Positions 1 to 8,237 of a stretch of 64,000 nt of DNA are shown in pieces. Within the stretch, counting starts at the first letter, position 1. Every line of letters starts with the position of its first letter. The translations under genes were made by a program, and so were the position numbers. The DNA is from CAXXHQ01 sp963665265 (GTDB lineage: Bacteria; Planctomycetota; Planctomycetia; Pirellulales; Thermoguttaceae): contig OY762224.2 in NCBI GenBank assembly GCA_963665265.2, forward strand, positions 3,658,001-3,722,000, written 5' to 3'. The notes beneath the pieces are model-generated. The model did not search any database. It saw only the letters and a list, made by a program, of their open reading frames with translations, and had not been told where the DNA came from.

Positions 1-1
1 A

Positions 2-1081
2 ATCCGTATCTGGACTAAGAACGGAATGGCGAGCCGAATCGGGACCAGCGTCAATGATGGCGGAGATCTCGTTTGTCCTAACGTAAGAATTCTCGCCAGC
101 TCTCTCGGATTCAACGCCACGAACCGCACGGTGACTCTATATGTCGAAGGCGTCATCCAAAATAATGGCAGCAGAAACTACAGCCAAGTTCTAGGCGGCG
201 CCGTTAGGCCGACAGATTCAATTAAGCTCGAAGTATACCCACTTGGAAGAAATAGCGATCTCGTCATAAAAGATACGGTGAATTACATCGTCGCCGATGA
301 GAAATCTTTTTACTATCAATTGCTCGCCCACGAAGAGTTACGCGCGGCATTGGCCTCTGACGCCGTGTATGGCCCCACGGATATGCAGAAATACTGCATG
401 CAACTTATCACGGATGAAGGGCAACTGACTACTCTCGGTTTTACCCAAGAGCAAACGCAGTTACTATTGCATGGCGACTCTTCATCAGGATTCTACGCCG
501 GTATTTATCACGATTATATTAGCGGAAAGAATATCCTTGTTTTTCGAGGAACCGAACCATTGACTGTGCCTGATTGGGAGAATAACTTTCAACAATCGGT
601 AGGTCAGCAAGCGGCACAATACGCTCACGCGATGGATTTGGCGAAGGCGTTGGCGGATTTTACTAAATCGTCGCTATCTTCAACATGTACCGCTACGATG
701 CCGAGCGGGTGGCTTGTTGCTGGGCACTCTTTAGGCGGGGGGCTTGCCTCCGCTGCATCGCTAATAAGCAACGTTCGTGCAGATACGTTTAACGCCGCAG
801 GACTAAATCTAAAGACGATAACTGATTTTGATCCTACATTAAATTCCCTCCAATACAACGATAATCTGTTTAAGAATTGGGCGGAGTCGCTAATTACTGC
901 CTACGTCGTCGACTGGGATTTGCTTGATTTTCTGCAAAAAAAATGGAGGGCTCCGACCGCCGTCGGTAAGCGAGTTACATTGAATAGTCACTTTGGCTAC
1001 TCCGGCGCTTTTCACAGGTTGGAGATGCATAGTTACTATATAGAAAGTTTACTCCTTTCGTATAACTTCGATTTAGAATAG
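2..1081 (+). CDS. Lipase-like alpha/beta hydrolase, 5'-truncated by the window edge
   Basis: The reading frame is open to the first base, so the true N-terminus lies outside the window; the first ATG is at 26. Counting from that ATG, the C-terminal half carries the nucleophile elbow G-H-S-L-G-G with Ser235. The sequence before it (ILVFRGTE) is typical of class 3 lipase / Mbeg1-like folds. A likely catalytic His335 sits near the C-terminus (MHSYY). The acid residue is not certain. The N-terminal 100 residues are beta-rich and I do not recognise them. The next gene, an exported ankyrin protein, starts only five bases after this stop, so the two are probably cotranscribed. Esterase or phospholipase activity is inferred from the fold and motif; the natural substrate cannot be read from the sequence. 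A secreted effector is possible. Confidence 0.75.
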   Translation: MRIWTKNGMASRIGTSVNDGGDLVCPNVRILASSLGFNATNRTVTLYVEGVIQNNGSRNYSQVLGGAVRPTDSIKLEVYPLGRNSDLVIKDTVNYIVADEKSFYYQLLAHEELRAALASDAVYGPTDMQKYCMQLITDEGQLTTLGFTQEQTQLLLHGDSSSGFYAGIYHDYISGKNILVFRGTEPLTVPDWENNFQQSVGQQAAQYAHAMDLAKALADFTKSSLSSTCTATMPSGWLVAGHSLGGGLASAASLISNVRADTFNAAGLNLKTITDFDPTLNSLQYNDNLFKNWAESLITAYVVDWDLLDFLQKKWRAPTAVGKRVTLNSHFGYSGAFHRLEMHSYYIESLLLSYNFDLE

Positions 1082-1086
1082 CGAAT

Positions 1087-2091
1087 ATGACAATGAAAAA
1101 CTACTTTCTGAACTCCATAGTTGCATGTGCGTCGCTCATTAGTCTCATCCTCGGTTGCGGCATGTCCTCGCCGGCCTACGCCCAAGTTTCAGCACAATCA
1201 AGCTGGCAATTAAAAGGCCCCATGCATCAGCGATTGAAGTGGAAGGCCGAGGATTACTTTACCGACGCCGGGATACTCAAGCTCTGTAAGGCGATCGAGG
1301 CGAAGGACCTAAAGGAGATCGAGCGACTCGTCAAATCGGGCGTGGACGTCAACGCCAAAGGTCGAGGCAATATGACGCCTTTGCTCTGGGCCTTTCCAAT
1401 GGGTGAAGAAGCATTTAAAAAGTTGCTCGAACTTGGCGCCGATCCCAACGTCCGCTTGACGGAACAGTTGGGATTGCGGCTTAAAGGAAAGTCTGTGACG
1501 TTTGCATGCGTGGAGCTTACCAGCGGGCTCATCTACAACCAGGATTTCTACGACGTGCCGATGGATAATTACCTCGAACTTGTTTTAAAGCATGGCGGAA
1601 ATCCGAATCAGGAAGATATCGATGGCGATACTCCGTTGGCAAGTGTAAGATGGAGTAACCGTAAAATTCCCGAAAAGATTAAGCTTTTGCTTGACGCCGG
1701 AGGAGATATAAACCATAGAAACGCTCAAGGTAAAACTCCTTTGCTCTGTGCAAATCTCCAAAACTCGGAATGTATCCTATGTTTACTAAACGCTGGGGCG
1801 GATTATCGTATTGCTTCTAGCAATAAAGGTTGGGACCCGATTCTCATGCTGGCGTTGCTTACAACACAAAATGACGACACTCCCCCCATAGCAAAGAAAA
1901 TAAGAGATATTCAATATAACTCCGTCATCGAGTGGTTTAAGAATGAGGGGGCGAATTTAGACGCAGCGCGTGCCGCTCTGAAAGACAAAGAGTTGATGAA
2001 ACGATTAAAGGACCTTCCGGCCGATTACAAGCATCGCCCTTGGTATCCCCAACGCCCGACGCTCAAAAAACCGGCAGCTGAGAAAAAGTAA
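1087..2091 (+). CDS. Exported ankyrin-repeat protein
   Basis: A 334-residue protein. The N-terminus has a short basic start, a hydrophobic core and either a lipobox-like L-I-L-G-C or a signal peptidase I site after A-Y-A, so it is exported to the periplasm or anchored as a lipoprotein. From about residue 60 onward there are four to five ankyrin repeats, visible as repeated L-L-x-x-G-A/G-D-x-N and G-x-T-P-L-L motifs; the last 50 residues are charged. The start lies 5 bp after the lipase stop with no good Shine-Dalgarno, which suggests translational coupling. A second ATG two codons downstream is an alternative start. Ankyrin proteins bind other proteins. Placed directly after a lipase-like gene, it could be a partner or immunity protein for it, but this is inference. 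Confidence 0.75.
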   Translation: MTMKNYFLNSIVACASLISLILGCGMSSPAYAQVSAQSSWQLKGPMHQRLKWKAEDYFTDAGILKLCKAIEAKDLKEIERLVKSGVDVNAKGRGNMTPLLWAFPMGEEAFKKLLELGADPNVRLTEQLGLRLKGKSVTFACVELTSGLIYNQDFYDVPMDNYLELVLKHGGNPNQEDIDGDTPLASVRWSNRKIPEKIKLLLDAGGDINHRNAQGKTPLLCANLQNSECILCLLNAGADYRIASSNKGWDPILMLALLTTQNDDTPPIAKKIRDIQYNSVIEWFKNEGANLDAARAALKDKELMKRLKDLPADYKHRPWYPQRPTLKKPAAEKK

Positions 2092-2270
2092 ATAAACCGT
2101 GGCAAAACACATGGGCGAAATTCGCTCGCGACGAGGATTAACGGCCGAGCAAGGACCAACGAACGGGCGGCAATTAGGAGCGGCGGCAGCGTAAGAAAGG
2201 CATCTTCGCCGACGCCCAGCGAGATCATTGGCAACCGAGTCAACATGTCGCAAAGATTGCCGAAGGGTTC

Positions 2271-4298
2271 TCACTCGGCACGACGCGAGTCACGAGCGGG
2301 TACTGTCGGTTGCGGCGGAGGCGAACTCGATCCCTTTTTCAAAGCGGATCGATAAGCATTTAGCGACTCCGTAATTTGCACGACGTCACTTGTTTGCCCC
2401 ATGGATAGTGCGATGGCCAACGCCTTCTCCGCCGCCGAGACGGCCTCGCCATACCGGCTTACGTCGGCGTAGGTTAAAGCTAAATTCCTCCATGCGCCGA
2501 CATACTGGGGTCGGTATTGCACAGCTTTCTTAAATTCTTCAATCGCTTCGTCGGTTTGGCCTGTTTTGGTCAAAGCCAGCCCAAGGCTGTTGTGTGCTTC
2601 CGGAAAACTTGGGCGAATCTCCAACGCTCGGCGAAAACAAGCAATCGACTCTTGCATTTTCCGCTGTTTACCAAAGACGTTTCCTAGATTCTGATGCGCC
2701 TCCGATAAGTTCGGATCGATCTTGATAGCCTTTTGATAAAGTTCGAGGGCTTCGCTCACTCGATCCGTATCGCTCATGACGTTGCCGAGGTTAACGTAGG
2801 AGTCAGGATCGTTCGGTCTAAGCTGCAATGCTTGCTGAAGGTGTTTTTCCGCTTCGGAGTATTGCTTTAGAAAAGCAAGCGTACATCCAAGGTTCGTATA
2901 TGCCCTTGCATATTCCGGATTAAGTTGCACGGCTTTTTTGTAGTATTCGACCGCTTCGGCAAAACGCCCGTTTTCGGCCATCTTTGAACCAAGGTTATAC
3001 CAAGTGTGCCATGAGCCGGGGTTATCTCGAAGCGTTTGCGTGTAGAGCGTTTCCGCGTCGCGATAGAGCGTCGTTTGCCTCCACGTGAGAACCATAAGCG
3101 AACAAATAAGCAAAGCGGCCGTAAAACTCGCGATTAAAGTCGTCTTCTCTTTCGCCTTTTGCTTCCACCGCTCCCAACCGGCGCCGATCAAGGCCGTTAC
3201 GGCTATTATCGCTATATGCTGATAACGATCGGCGACGAGAGAGAAATCCATATAGCCCACGTCGGTAAATCCCATCACAGGTATTAGCGCGACGCAAAAA
3301 AATCCCCAAGCGAAAAGGAGCGGTCGTCCCCAACTGTTTCGAAAAGCCCATAGCGTGGCAGTTACGATAATGACGGCCGAAGACGGGATATACCACAATA
3401 TATTCCCCGCATCGATTTTCCATTGCGGATAGACAAAGATTAGCTTGAGCGGAATGAATGCCTTATATAGGTAGAACCATACCACTCCGCCCGCCCCAAG
3501 CAAGCGCTCAGAGAAACTAACGTCCCTAACGAGTATATCCCTGCCGTGCGTTTGAAACCTGATATTCACTCCAACAAGGAGAGTTGCGACCAAAACGAAC
3601 GGGACGATTCGCGCAAAGTCCCGTTTTTCAATTTTTCTCTTCCACCAGATAATCAGCAGTAGCGCCGCCGGCAAAGGGGCGGCGTCCCCCTTGCCCAGCA
3701 TGGCGAGGAGAAACGCACCAAGACTAAGCCAATACCAACCGTCGGCCAAGCACGCGGACATAAGTTTTTTGAACGGTGCGCGAGTCTCTTCCGATTTCAA
3801 AAAACAAAAAACAGACAGCAGAAAGAATAGTAACGAAATCAGATTTTTGCGCGATGAAATCCAAGCTACCGATTCGACGTTGACGGGATGTACGGCAAAG
3901 ACCAATGCCGCTAAAAAGGCTCCGGGGACGGCGAGTTTGCGTAGAACTAGCCAAAGGAGCAACGATTCCGCTATGTGCAAAAAAACATTCGTAACGTGAT
4001 AACCCGTCGGATTCACGCCCCACAGTCGCCACTCAATCCATAACGTCGTATTCGTCACGGGCCAATAATCAATTGGCTCGGTCGTAAACCAAAACTTATA
4101 CAGCCCCGCCGGCGACTTAATAATTTGACTGTCGAAGAGGAGCGAATAATCGTCTAAGAGGAATTTTCCGTTTATCGAGGGGAGATAAATAACAAACGTG
4201 ACGAAAAAAACAAAGGCGCAAAACAATACCGCATGTGAGGCGTTGCCACGTCGCCGAAAATCATCTGTAGGTTTTATCGCTTTAATAGCTTTTTTCAT
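2271..4298 (-). CDS. TMTC-like multipass membrane protein with C-terminal TPR repeats
   Basis: 675 residues. About ten hydrophobic segments fill residues 22-420, followed by a run of roughly seven tetratricopeptide repeats (W-x-x-L-G/A-x-x-Y pattern) to about residue 640. The first loop contains an Asp-Asp pair (residues 49-50, F-L-L-D-D-Y), the position of the catalytic acid in GT-C glycosyltransferases. The later segment H-P-V-N-V-E-S-V-A-W matches the TMTC/DUF1736 group. That architecture (GT-C-like membrane part plus extracytoplasmic TPRs) is known for protein O-mannosyltransferases of the TMTC type and for many uncharacterised planctomycete proteins. A glycosyl-transfer role is therefore plausible but unproven. 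The tail is Pro/Arg rich. No recognisable operon partner. Confidence 0.8.
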   Translation of the reverse strand: MKKAIKAIKPTDDFRRRGNASHAVLFCAFVFFVTFVIYLPSINGKFLLDDYSLLFDSQIIKSPAGLYKFWFTTEPIDYWPVTNTTLWIEWRLWGVNPTGYHVTNVFLHIAESLLLWLVLRKLAVPGAFLAALVFAVHPVNVESVAWISSRKNLISLLFFLLSVFCFLKSEETRAPFKKLMSACLADGWYWLSLGAFLLAMLGKGDAAPLPAALLLIIWWKRKIEKRDFARIVPFVLVATLLVGVNIRFQTHGRDILVRDVSFSERLLGAGGVVWFYLYKAFIPLKLIFVYPQWKIDAGNILWYIPSSAVIIVTATLWAFRNSWGRPLLFAWGFFCVALIPVMGFTDVGYMDFSLVADRYQHIAIIAVTALIGAGWERWKQKAKEKTTLIASFTAALLICSLMVLTWRQTTLYRDAETLYTQTLRDNPGSWHTWYNLGSKMAENGRFAEAVEYYKKAVQLNPEYARAYTNLGCTLAFLKQYSEAEKHLQQALQLRPNDPDSYVNLGNVMSDTDRVSEALELYQKAIKIDPNLSEAHQNLGNVFGKQRKMQESIACFRRALEIRPSFPEAHNSLGLALTKTGQTDEAIEEFKKAVQYRPQYVGAWRNLALTYADVSRYGEAVSAAEKALAIALSMGQTSDVVQITESLNAYRSALKKGSSSPPPQPTVPARDSRRAE

Positions 4299-4979
4299 GC
4301 CGGAGATGATCTCAGCTTTTCAAAACAACTTTTATCCAAAATCGCCTTCAACTGATAGGGCCGATACCTGCGGAAAAGGAAGCTGCCGTCGCAAACTATC
4401 CAGATATTCATCCGAACGCTTAATTCAGCTTGCCTTGAGCATGCTCATTATCCACTATTCTTCAATCCTTTCCAAGTATCCTTCGGCGAGAGATAAGCCG
4501 CCTATAGATGCATCACCGTTCTTCCGCCTCCAATCCGAATTCTTTCCGGCCGGAAAGAATTCGCCACCGCTTCGAATTGCCGCAATCTCGCGATGGTAAT
4601 ATCAACTCCATTTATCGGCCGTCCCTCGCTTCCCTATAAATGAACTTAGCATTAGGCTTGGCTCCCTCGCCTCATCTCTATAACGAGCAGTTTTTTTCGC
4701 ACCAATGCGAACTGCTGCCGCACGAACGCTATGCCGATGCTTGAATAGATCTTCGTCGTGAGCGCAACGAACGCCCATTCAAGCAACTCTCGCGCTTTGC
4801 GGAAAGCTTTTCATGTTAGCTATTTGCGACGGCGAGTTCGCATGCGAAATCAATCATTCCCGTTCGATAAACCTCGAAAACGACCTTATCGCCCCGAAAT
4901 TCGCTCGATCGTCGGTCTTTTAACTGCCCACGCTGCATGAGTTCACCTATCGGCCGCTACGCCCAACTCGCCGATATCT
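4299..4979. other. Non-coding stretch between the TMTC-like gene and the serine recombinase
   Basis: About 680 bp. The short open frames here have no recognisable features or good ribosome-binding sites. It contains one long perfect palindrome (listed separately). Otherwise I see nothing I can support. Confidence 0.6.
4536..4563. repeat. 28-bp perfect palindrome
   Basis: Two 14-base arms without a spacer; the left arm is CGAATTCTTTCCGG and the right arm is its exact reverse complement. It lies 2.8 kb from the start of the serine recombinase and 240 bp downstream of the tail of the TMTC-like gene start. Symmetry of this length suggests a binding site for a dimeric protein or a cruciform, but there is no T-run to make it a terminator. 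Confidence 0.85.
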
Positions 4980-5018
4980 AAAGAAAAAGCGAGCGTCCCG
5001 CCGAAACGGAACGCCCGC
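4980..5018 (-). terminator. Rho-independent terminator of the serine recombinase gene
   Basis: On the minus strand an 11-bp stem (GCGGGCGTTCC pairing with GGGACGCTCGC, two G-U pairs) is followed by TTTTTCTTT. It begins 33 bp after the recombinase stop codon. Confidence 0.75.
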
Positions 5019-5051
5019 CAAAGCCTTCCCCTGGCCATATTGTAAAAAGCG

Positions 5052-7367
5052 TCACATAGCGGCGCTTTGAACGTCACGCTCGTTCGTCGTCCGCTTTGCA
5101 AACCGCCGCGTCCGACCGTCACAAAACTCCCGGCCGCTCGCCGCCAATTCACGTTGCAAAAGTAGCGTCACTCCGCGCGGTGAATAGCCCAACTCGTTCG
5201 CGATCCTCTTAATCGCCATGCCTTGCTCATACAGATCCAACGCCCGCCGGACGTTTCGCAATTGTCGCTCCTCGCGCAGCGAGATATTATGCGCAACGAC
5301 TTCGGCGTTCGCTCCCTCCGCAATTTGCGGCAAACGCTCCGCATACGTCTTTCGCCAATGTCGAACGGCCAGCGCAACGGTCGGCCGACTGCATTTGAGC
5401 CGCTCGGCGATTTCGGTCTCCGTCTCGCCTTCGTTCCACAGCTTGGCCGCCTCCTCGGACAAGCGTCGATACAGCGGCTCCTCGGTCGTTTTGCGATCCA
5501 TCTCAATCCGCCGCTTGCGGCCGTCGGGAATCGCTTCGCCGTGCGTCTCCGACCAATGTCGAAGCAGCGAGCGGACGTAAACCCGTCCGCAGCCCAACTC
5601 GGCCTGGATTTCTTTCATCATGAGGCCTTGGTCGTAAAGCTCTTTTACTCGCTCGGCCGCCTCGTCGCGCTCCGTCGAACGAACGTCGATCGTTACGACT
5701 CGACTCACGTCTTCGGGACACGCGAAGCCGAACCGCCGCTTTCCCGCCTCGGCAAGTCGCGACGAAAACGTCATTCGCAGCCAACCGTGATTCTTCCGGC
5801 GATCCCCCTGCTGCGAAACGACGATTTCGCCGCCGGTCATATCGACGACGAAGTTTCGAAGCAAGGCTGCGTCCGCCGAACTTAACGAGCCGAAATCGCC
5901 TGCCGCGATCCGATGCAACTTTTCCAGCATCGAAAGAACGCTTTCTTTCGTCGGAACGTCTTTTTTTCGCTCTGCCGCCGCGTCCGCCTCGCTCAATCGG
6001 CGTTGAATCGTAGCCCGCTCAGCCCGCAACTGGCGAAGCAGCCCCTGATTCTCGGTCAAGTCCTCCTCCGTTTCGCCCGGAGATTGCATGATGAATTGAA
6101 TTCGTCGCGTCAGTTTTTCGGACTGCATGTGCAACGAAGAGAGTTCCGCTTCGCCGGGTGCCTCCATCGCCTCTGCGCAAGCTTGACAGCGACGAACGAT
6201 CTCCTCCGCGAGCGTCGGTTCGTCGAGCATGATACGCGATATCTTTTTCAAAAATAACTCCGTCGCCAACTGACGCGGAAAGTAGGAAAACAACTCCGGC
6301 GAATCGCCTCGACGACACGACGGGCAATACATATACTGCCCGTCGTGACCGGTCACGCACAACGCCTGACGGTGCGTCTCGCAGATCAACAGCCGATTAA
6401 GCAGGCGAGGATAGTTATCCTTGCGTTCTTCCGGCGGTTTTCGCCCCGCATTATGTGCGTTCTTTTGCAATAGCTCTTGTGCGGCGTACCATGTCGGGTC
6501 ATCGATGATCCGTAGCGACTCATCCTGCTTGAGCTTTAGAGGTTCATTACGCAGAGTCGGCCGCAGATAGTTTTTCTTGTTTAGCCAAACGCTCTGCATC
6601 CGACCGTAGGCCCATTCGCCGCGATAGCGAGCGTTGCTCAATAGCCTGCGAACCGCCGTGGCGACCCAAGGATGGCCGCAGGCGCGTTTCGGTGCGGCCG
6701 ATTGATTCATTCGTCTCGCGATTTCCCGCAGACTCGATTTTTCTTCCACGTACCACATGAAGATTTTCTTCACCCACTCCGCCGCTTCCGACTCAATGGC
6801 CGTCTTGCGAACAGGCTTGCCGTTCCGAGTCAAACGTCCTTCGACGACCTCGCCGACATAACCGTACGGGAGCGTTCCCCACACGCGTCCCTCTAAAAAA
6901 AGGCCTTCGTGGCTAGCCCGAATATGCTCGGCCATCGAGCGCAACTGCGTCTCGTCGATAACCGATAACAAAGTAAGATGACTTTTCCAAGAGCGTTCGT
7001 CACTCGTATCAATTCCCGAGCTAACGAAGACGGCCCTTTTTTCTCGCTCGACGATCTCTTCGTCGACGAAGGCCAGGGCCTTGGCCGTGTTCCGATATAA
7101 GCGGTTGGTGGCGAAAAAGATCGCCGTATGCACGCGGTTATCGTTGAGCGCCTCGATCAGACTAGCGAGGCCTTTTCGACGCGAACTGCGGCCTGTGACC
7201 GCCTCGTCGCAAAAAATGTACTCCGCAGGGACGTGAACTCCGTTTCGTTCGGCCCACTCGCGGCAGGCGCGAATTTGGTCGGCGGTTGAATGTTGGTGAC
7301 GACTGGAAAACCGAGTGTAGATTGCGCCGACTTCTTGCGGCGCAGCAGTGGATTGCTGCCGAGACAT
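5052..7367 (-). CDS. Large serine recombinase with zinc ribbon, coiled coil and three C-terminal HTH modules
   Basis: 771 residues from the ATG at 7367, chosen because GGGAG lies 9 nt upstream; an in-frame start at 7454 would add 29 residues unlike the family. The resolvase domain begins with Y-T-R-F-S-S (nucleophile Ser21 or Ser22) and includes N-R-L-Y-R-N. The recombinase domain follows at about 185-290. A zinc ribbon with C-E-T-H and C-P-S-C lies near 330-360, and a charged coiled coil near 415-480. After it come three similar helix-turn-helix units at about 570-605, 640-673 and 707-742, spaced roughly 68 residues apart, each with a x-I-A/Q-x-x-L-G/K-C/Y core. It would catalyse site-specific integration or excision of DNA. 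Three repeated C-terminal HTHs are unusual. It is divergent from an excisionase-like gene and has its own terminator. Confidence 0.9.
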   Translation of the reverse strand: MSRQQSTAAPQEVGAIYTRFSSRHQHSTADQIRACREWAERNGVHVPAEYIFCDEAVTGRSSRRKGLASLIEALNDNRVHTAIFFATNRLYRNTAKALAFVDEEIVEREKRAVFVSSGIDTSDERSWKSHLTLLSVIDETQLRSMAEHIRASHEGLFLEGRVWGTLPYGYVGEVVEGRLTRNGKPVRKTAIESEAAEWVKKIFMWYVEEKSSLREIARRMNQSAAPKRACGHPWVATAVRRLLSNARYRGEWAYGRMQSVWLNKKNYLRPTLRNEPLKLKQDESLRIIDDPTWYAAQELLQKNAHNAGRKPPEERKDNYPRLLNRLLICETHRQALCVTGHDGQYMYCPSCRRGDSPELFSYFPRQLATELFLKKISRIMLDEPTLAEEIVRRCQACAEAMEAPGEAELSSLHMQSEKLTRRIQFIMQSPGETEEDLTENQGLLRQLRAERATIQRRLSEADAAAERKKDVPTKESVLSMLEKLHRIAAGDFGSLSSADAALLRNFVVDMTGGEIVVSQQGDRRKNHGWLRMTFSSRLAEAGKRRFGFACPEDVSRVVTIDVRSTERDEAAERVKELYDQGLMMKEIQAELGCGRVYVRSLLRHWSETHGEAIPDGRKRRIEMDRKTTEEPLYRRLSEEAAKLWNEGETETEIAERLKCSRPTVALAVRHWRKTYAERLPQIAEGANAEVVAHNISLREERQLRNVRRALDLYEQGMAIKRIANELGYSPRGVTLLLQRELAASGREFCDGRTRRFAKRTTNERDVQSAAM

Positions 7368-7862
7368 AGAATATATCTCCCAATATGGAGGAAATTGAAG
7401 AATGCCCCGACGGATTAGATCGCGTCGAAGGAAGAATGCCGGAACTCTCGGCATCGAAGAAATCGCAAATTGCGGGAGGTTAGCCCCCCCAGCGTCTATT
7501 TAGATTGTGCAAAAAACCGCAAAGCTGCGTCAAATTGCGTTGCGCATGCAAAATGACGCAACATCAATCGCTGCGCAATGCTTGAATTCACTGAGGCTTG
7601 GATTTTACTTGTATTTTCTAAGCGAATCTTTTTCTGGAAAAAATCTCGGATTTTACAAAAAACGCTTATACTACTCTTTCTATTTTTCACTTTTTTCGTT
7701 TAATCAAACGTATAGCCTGCGACGAATCGCTTCGCGCGGCGGCTTTCCGCGAAGATGCGATTCACGAGTTTTTGCAGTTCATGGAGGTGACCTCGACAAG
7801 CATTCCAGATGTGCCGGGACAACGTGTCCCGTCGATTTGCTGTTTGAATTGAGGATAATGTT
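7368..7862. other. Divergent control region between the serine recombinase and the excisionase-like gene
   Basis: AT-rich, about 500 bp, with recurring TTGCG/GCAA words, a C7 run at 7484-7490 and one large imperfect inverted repeat (listed separately). The RBS GGGAG of the leftward recombinase and GAGG of the rightward gene lie at its two ends. No open frame here has support. Confidence 0.55.
7526..7560. promoter_or_regulatory. Inverted repeat, candidate operator or recombination site
   Basis: Arms TGCGTCA-AA-TTGC and GCAA-AA-TGACGCA are reverse complements except for the central AA/TT step, with a 9-bp spacer. The dyad lies about 160 bp upstream of the serine recombinase start and 300 bp upstream of the HTH gene, so it could be a binding site for either product. 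Function is inferred. Confidence 0.5.
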
Positions 7863-8111
7863 ATGATTCGAGCAACTCCGCCCCAACCGGAACGAACGCA
7901 AGGGATCGTCGCTCTGCTTAACGTCCGCCAAACCGCGAGGATGTTGAGTATTGGAGAGCGAACGTTGTGGAGCGAGACGGCGCCGCGCGGTAATCTACCC
8001 TGCGTCGTTATTGGCAAAAAGGGCGTGCGATACCGCCCGCAAGACATCGAGGCCTATATCGCCCGCAAAACGGTGCGACCGACTGGCGACGCTGAGCCGT
8101 CACAAAATTAA
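7863..8111 (+). CDS. Excisionase-family HTH protein
   Basis: 82 residues. Residues about 17-68 form the MerR-like winged-helix (HTH_17) fold used by excisionases: L-L-N-V-R-Q-T-A-R-M-L-S-I-G-E-R-T-L-W, a wing, then the closing V-R-Y-R-P-Q-D-I-E-A-Y-I-A. It would bind DNA and bias recombination direction or repress the recombinase genes. GAGG lies 8 nt before the ATG. It sits directly upstream of the tyrosine integrase but is separated from it by a strong terminator, so the two are probably expressed separately. The Pro-rich N-terminus and the tail after residue 70 are probably disordered. Confidence 0.8.
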   Translation: MIRATPPQPERTQGIVALLNVRQTARMLSIGERTLWSETAPRGNLPCVVIGKKGVRYRPQDIEAYIARKTVRPTGDAEPSQN

Positions 8112-8124
8112 CGAGGCTGTGCCG

Positions 8125-8168
8125 GACGGCCCGGCGACTATGCGCGTCGGGCCGTCTTTGTTTTGTTT
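8125..8168 (+). terminator. Rho-independent terminator between the excisionase-like gene and the integrase
   Basis: A 9-bp GC-rich stem (GACGGCCCG with CGGGCCGTC), extendable by three further pairs, an 8-nt loop, then TTTGTTTTGTTT. It starts 13 bp after the HTH stop and ends about 70 bp before the integrase ATG. Confidence 0.75.
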
Positions 8169-8237
8169 GATGACGAATACTCGACCTCAAACGAGTTACG
8201 CTCTAAATATTATTTTCTTTCGTGGAGCAGTTTATCC

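Noticed and set aside
4198..4599. 133-codon plus-strand open frame
   Set aside because: Antisense to the start of the TMTC-like gene and containing the perfect palindrome; nothing recognisable in the translation.
7401..7420. Possible distal attachment site resembling the tRNA-Asn 3' end (CCCCGAC)
   Set aside because: Only about seven bases match; chance expectation in this GC range.
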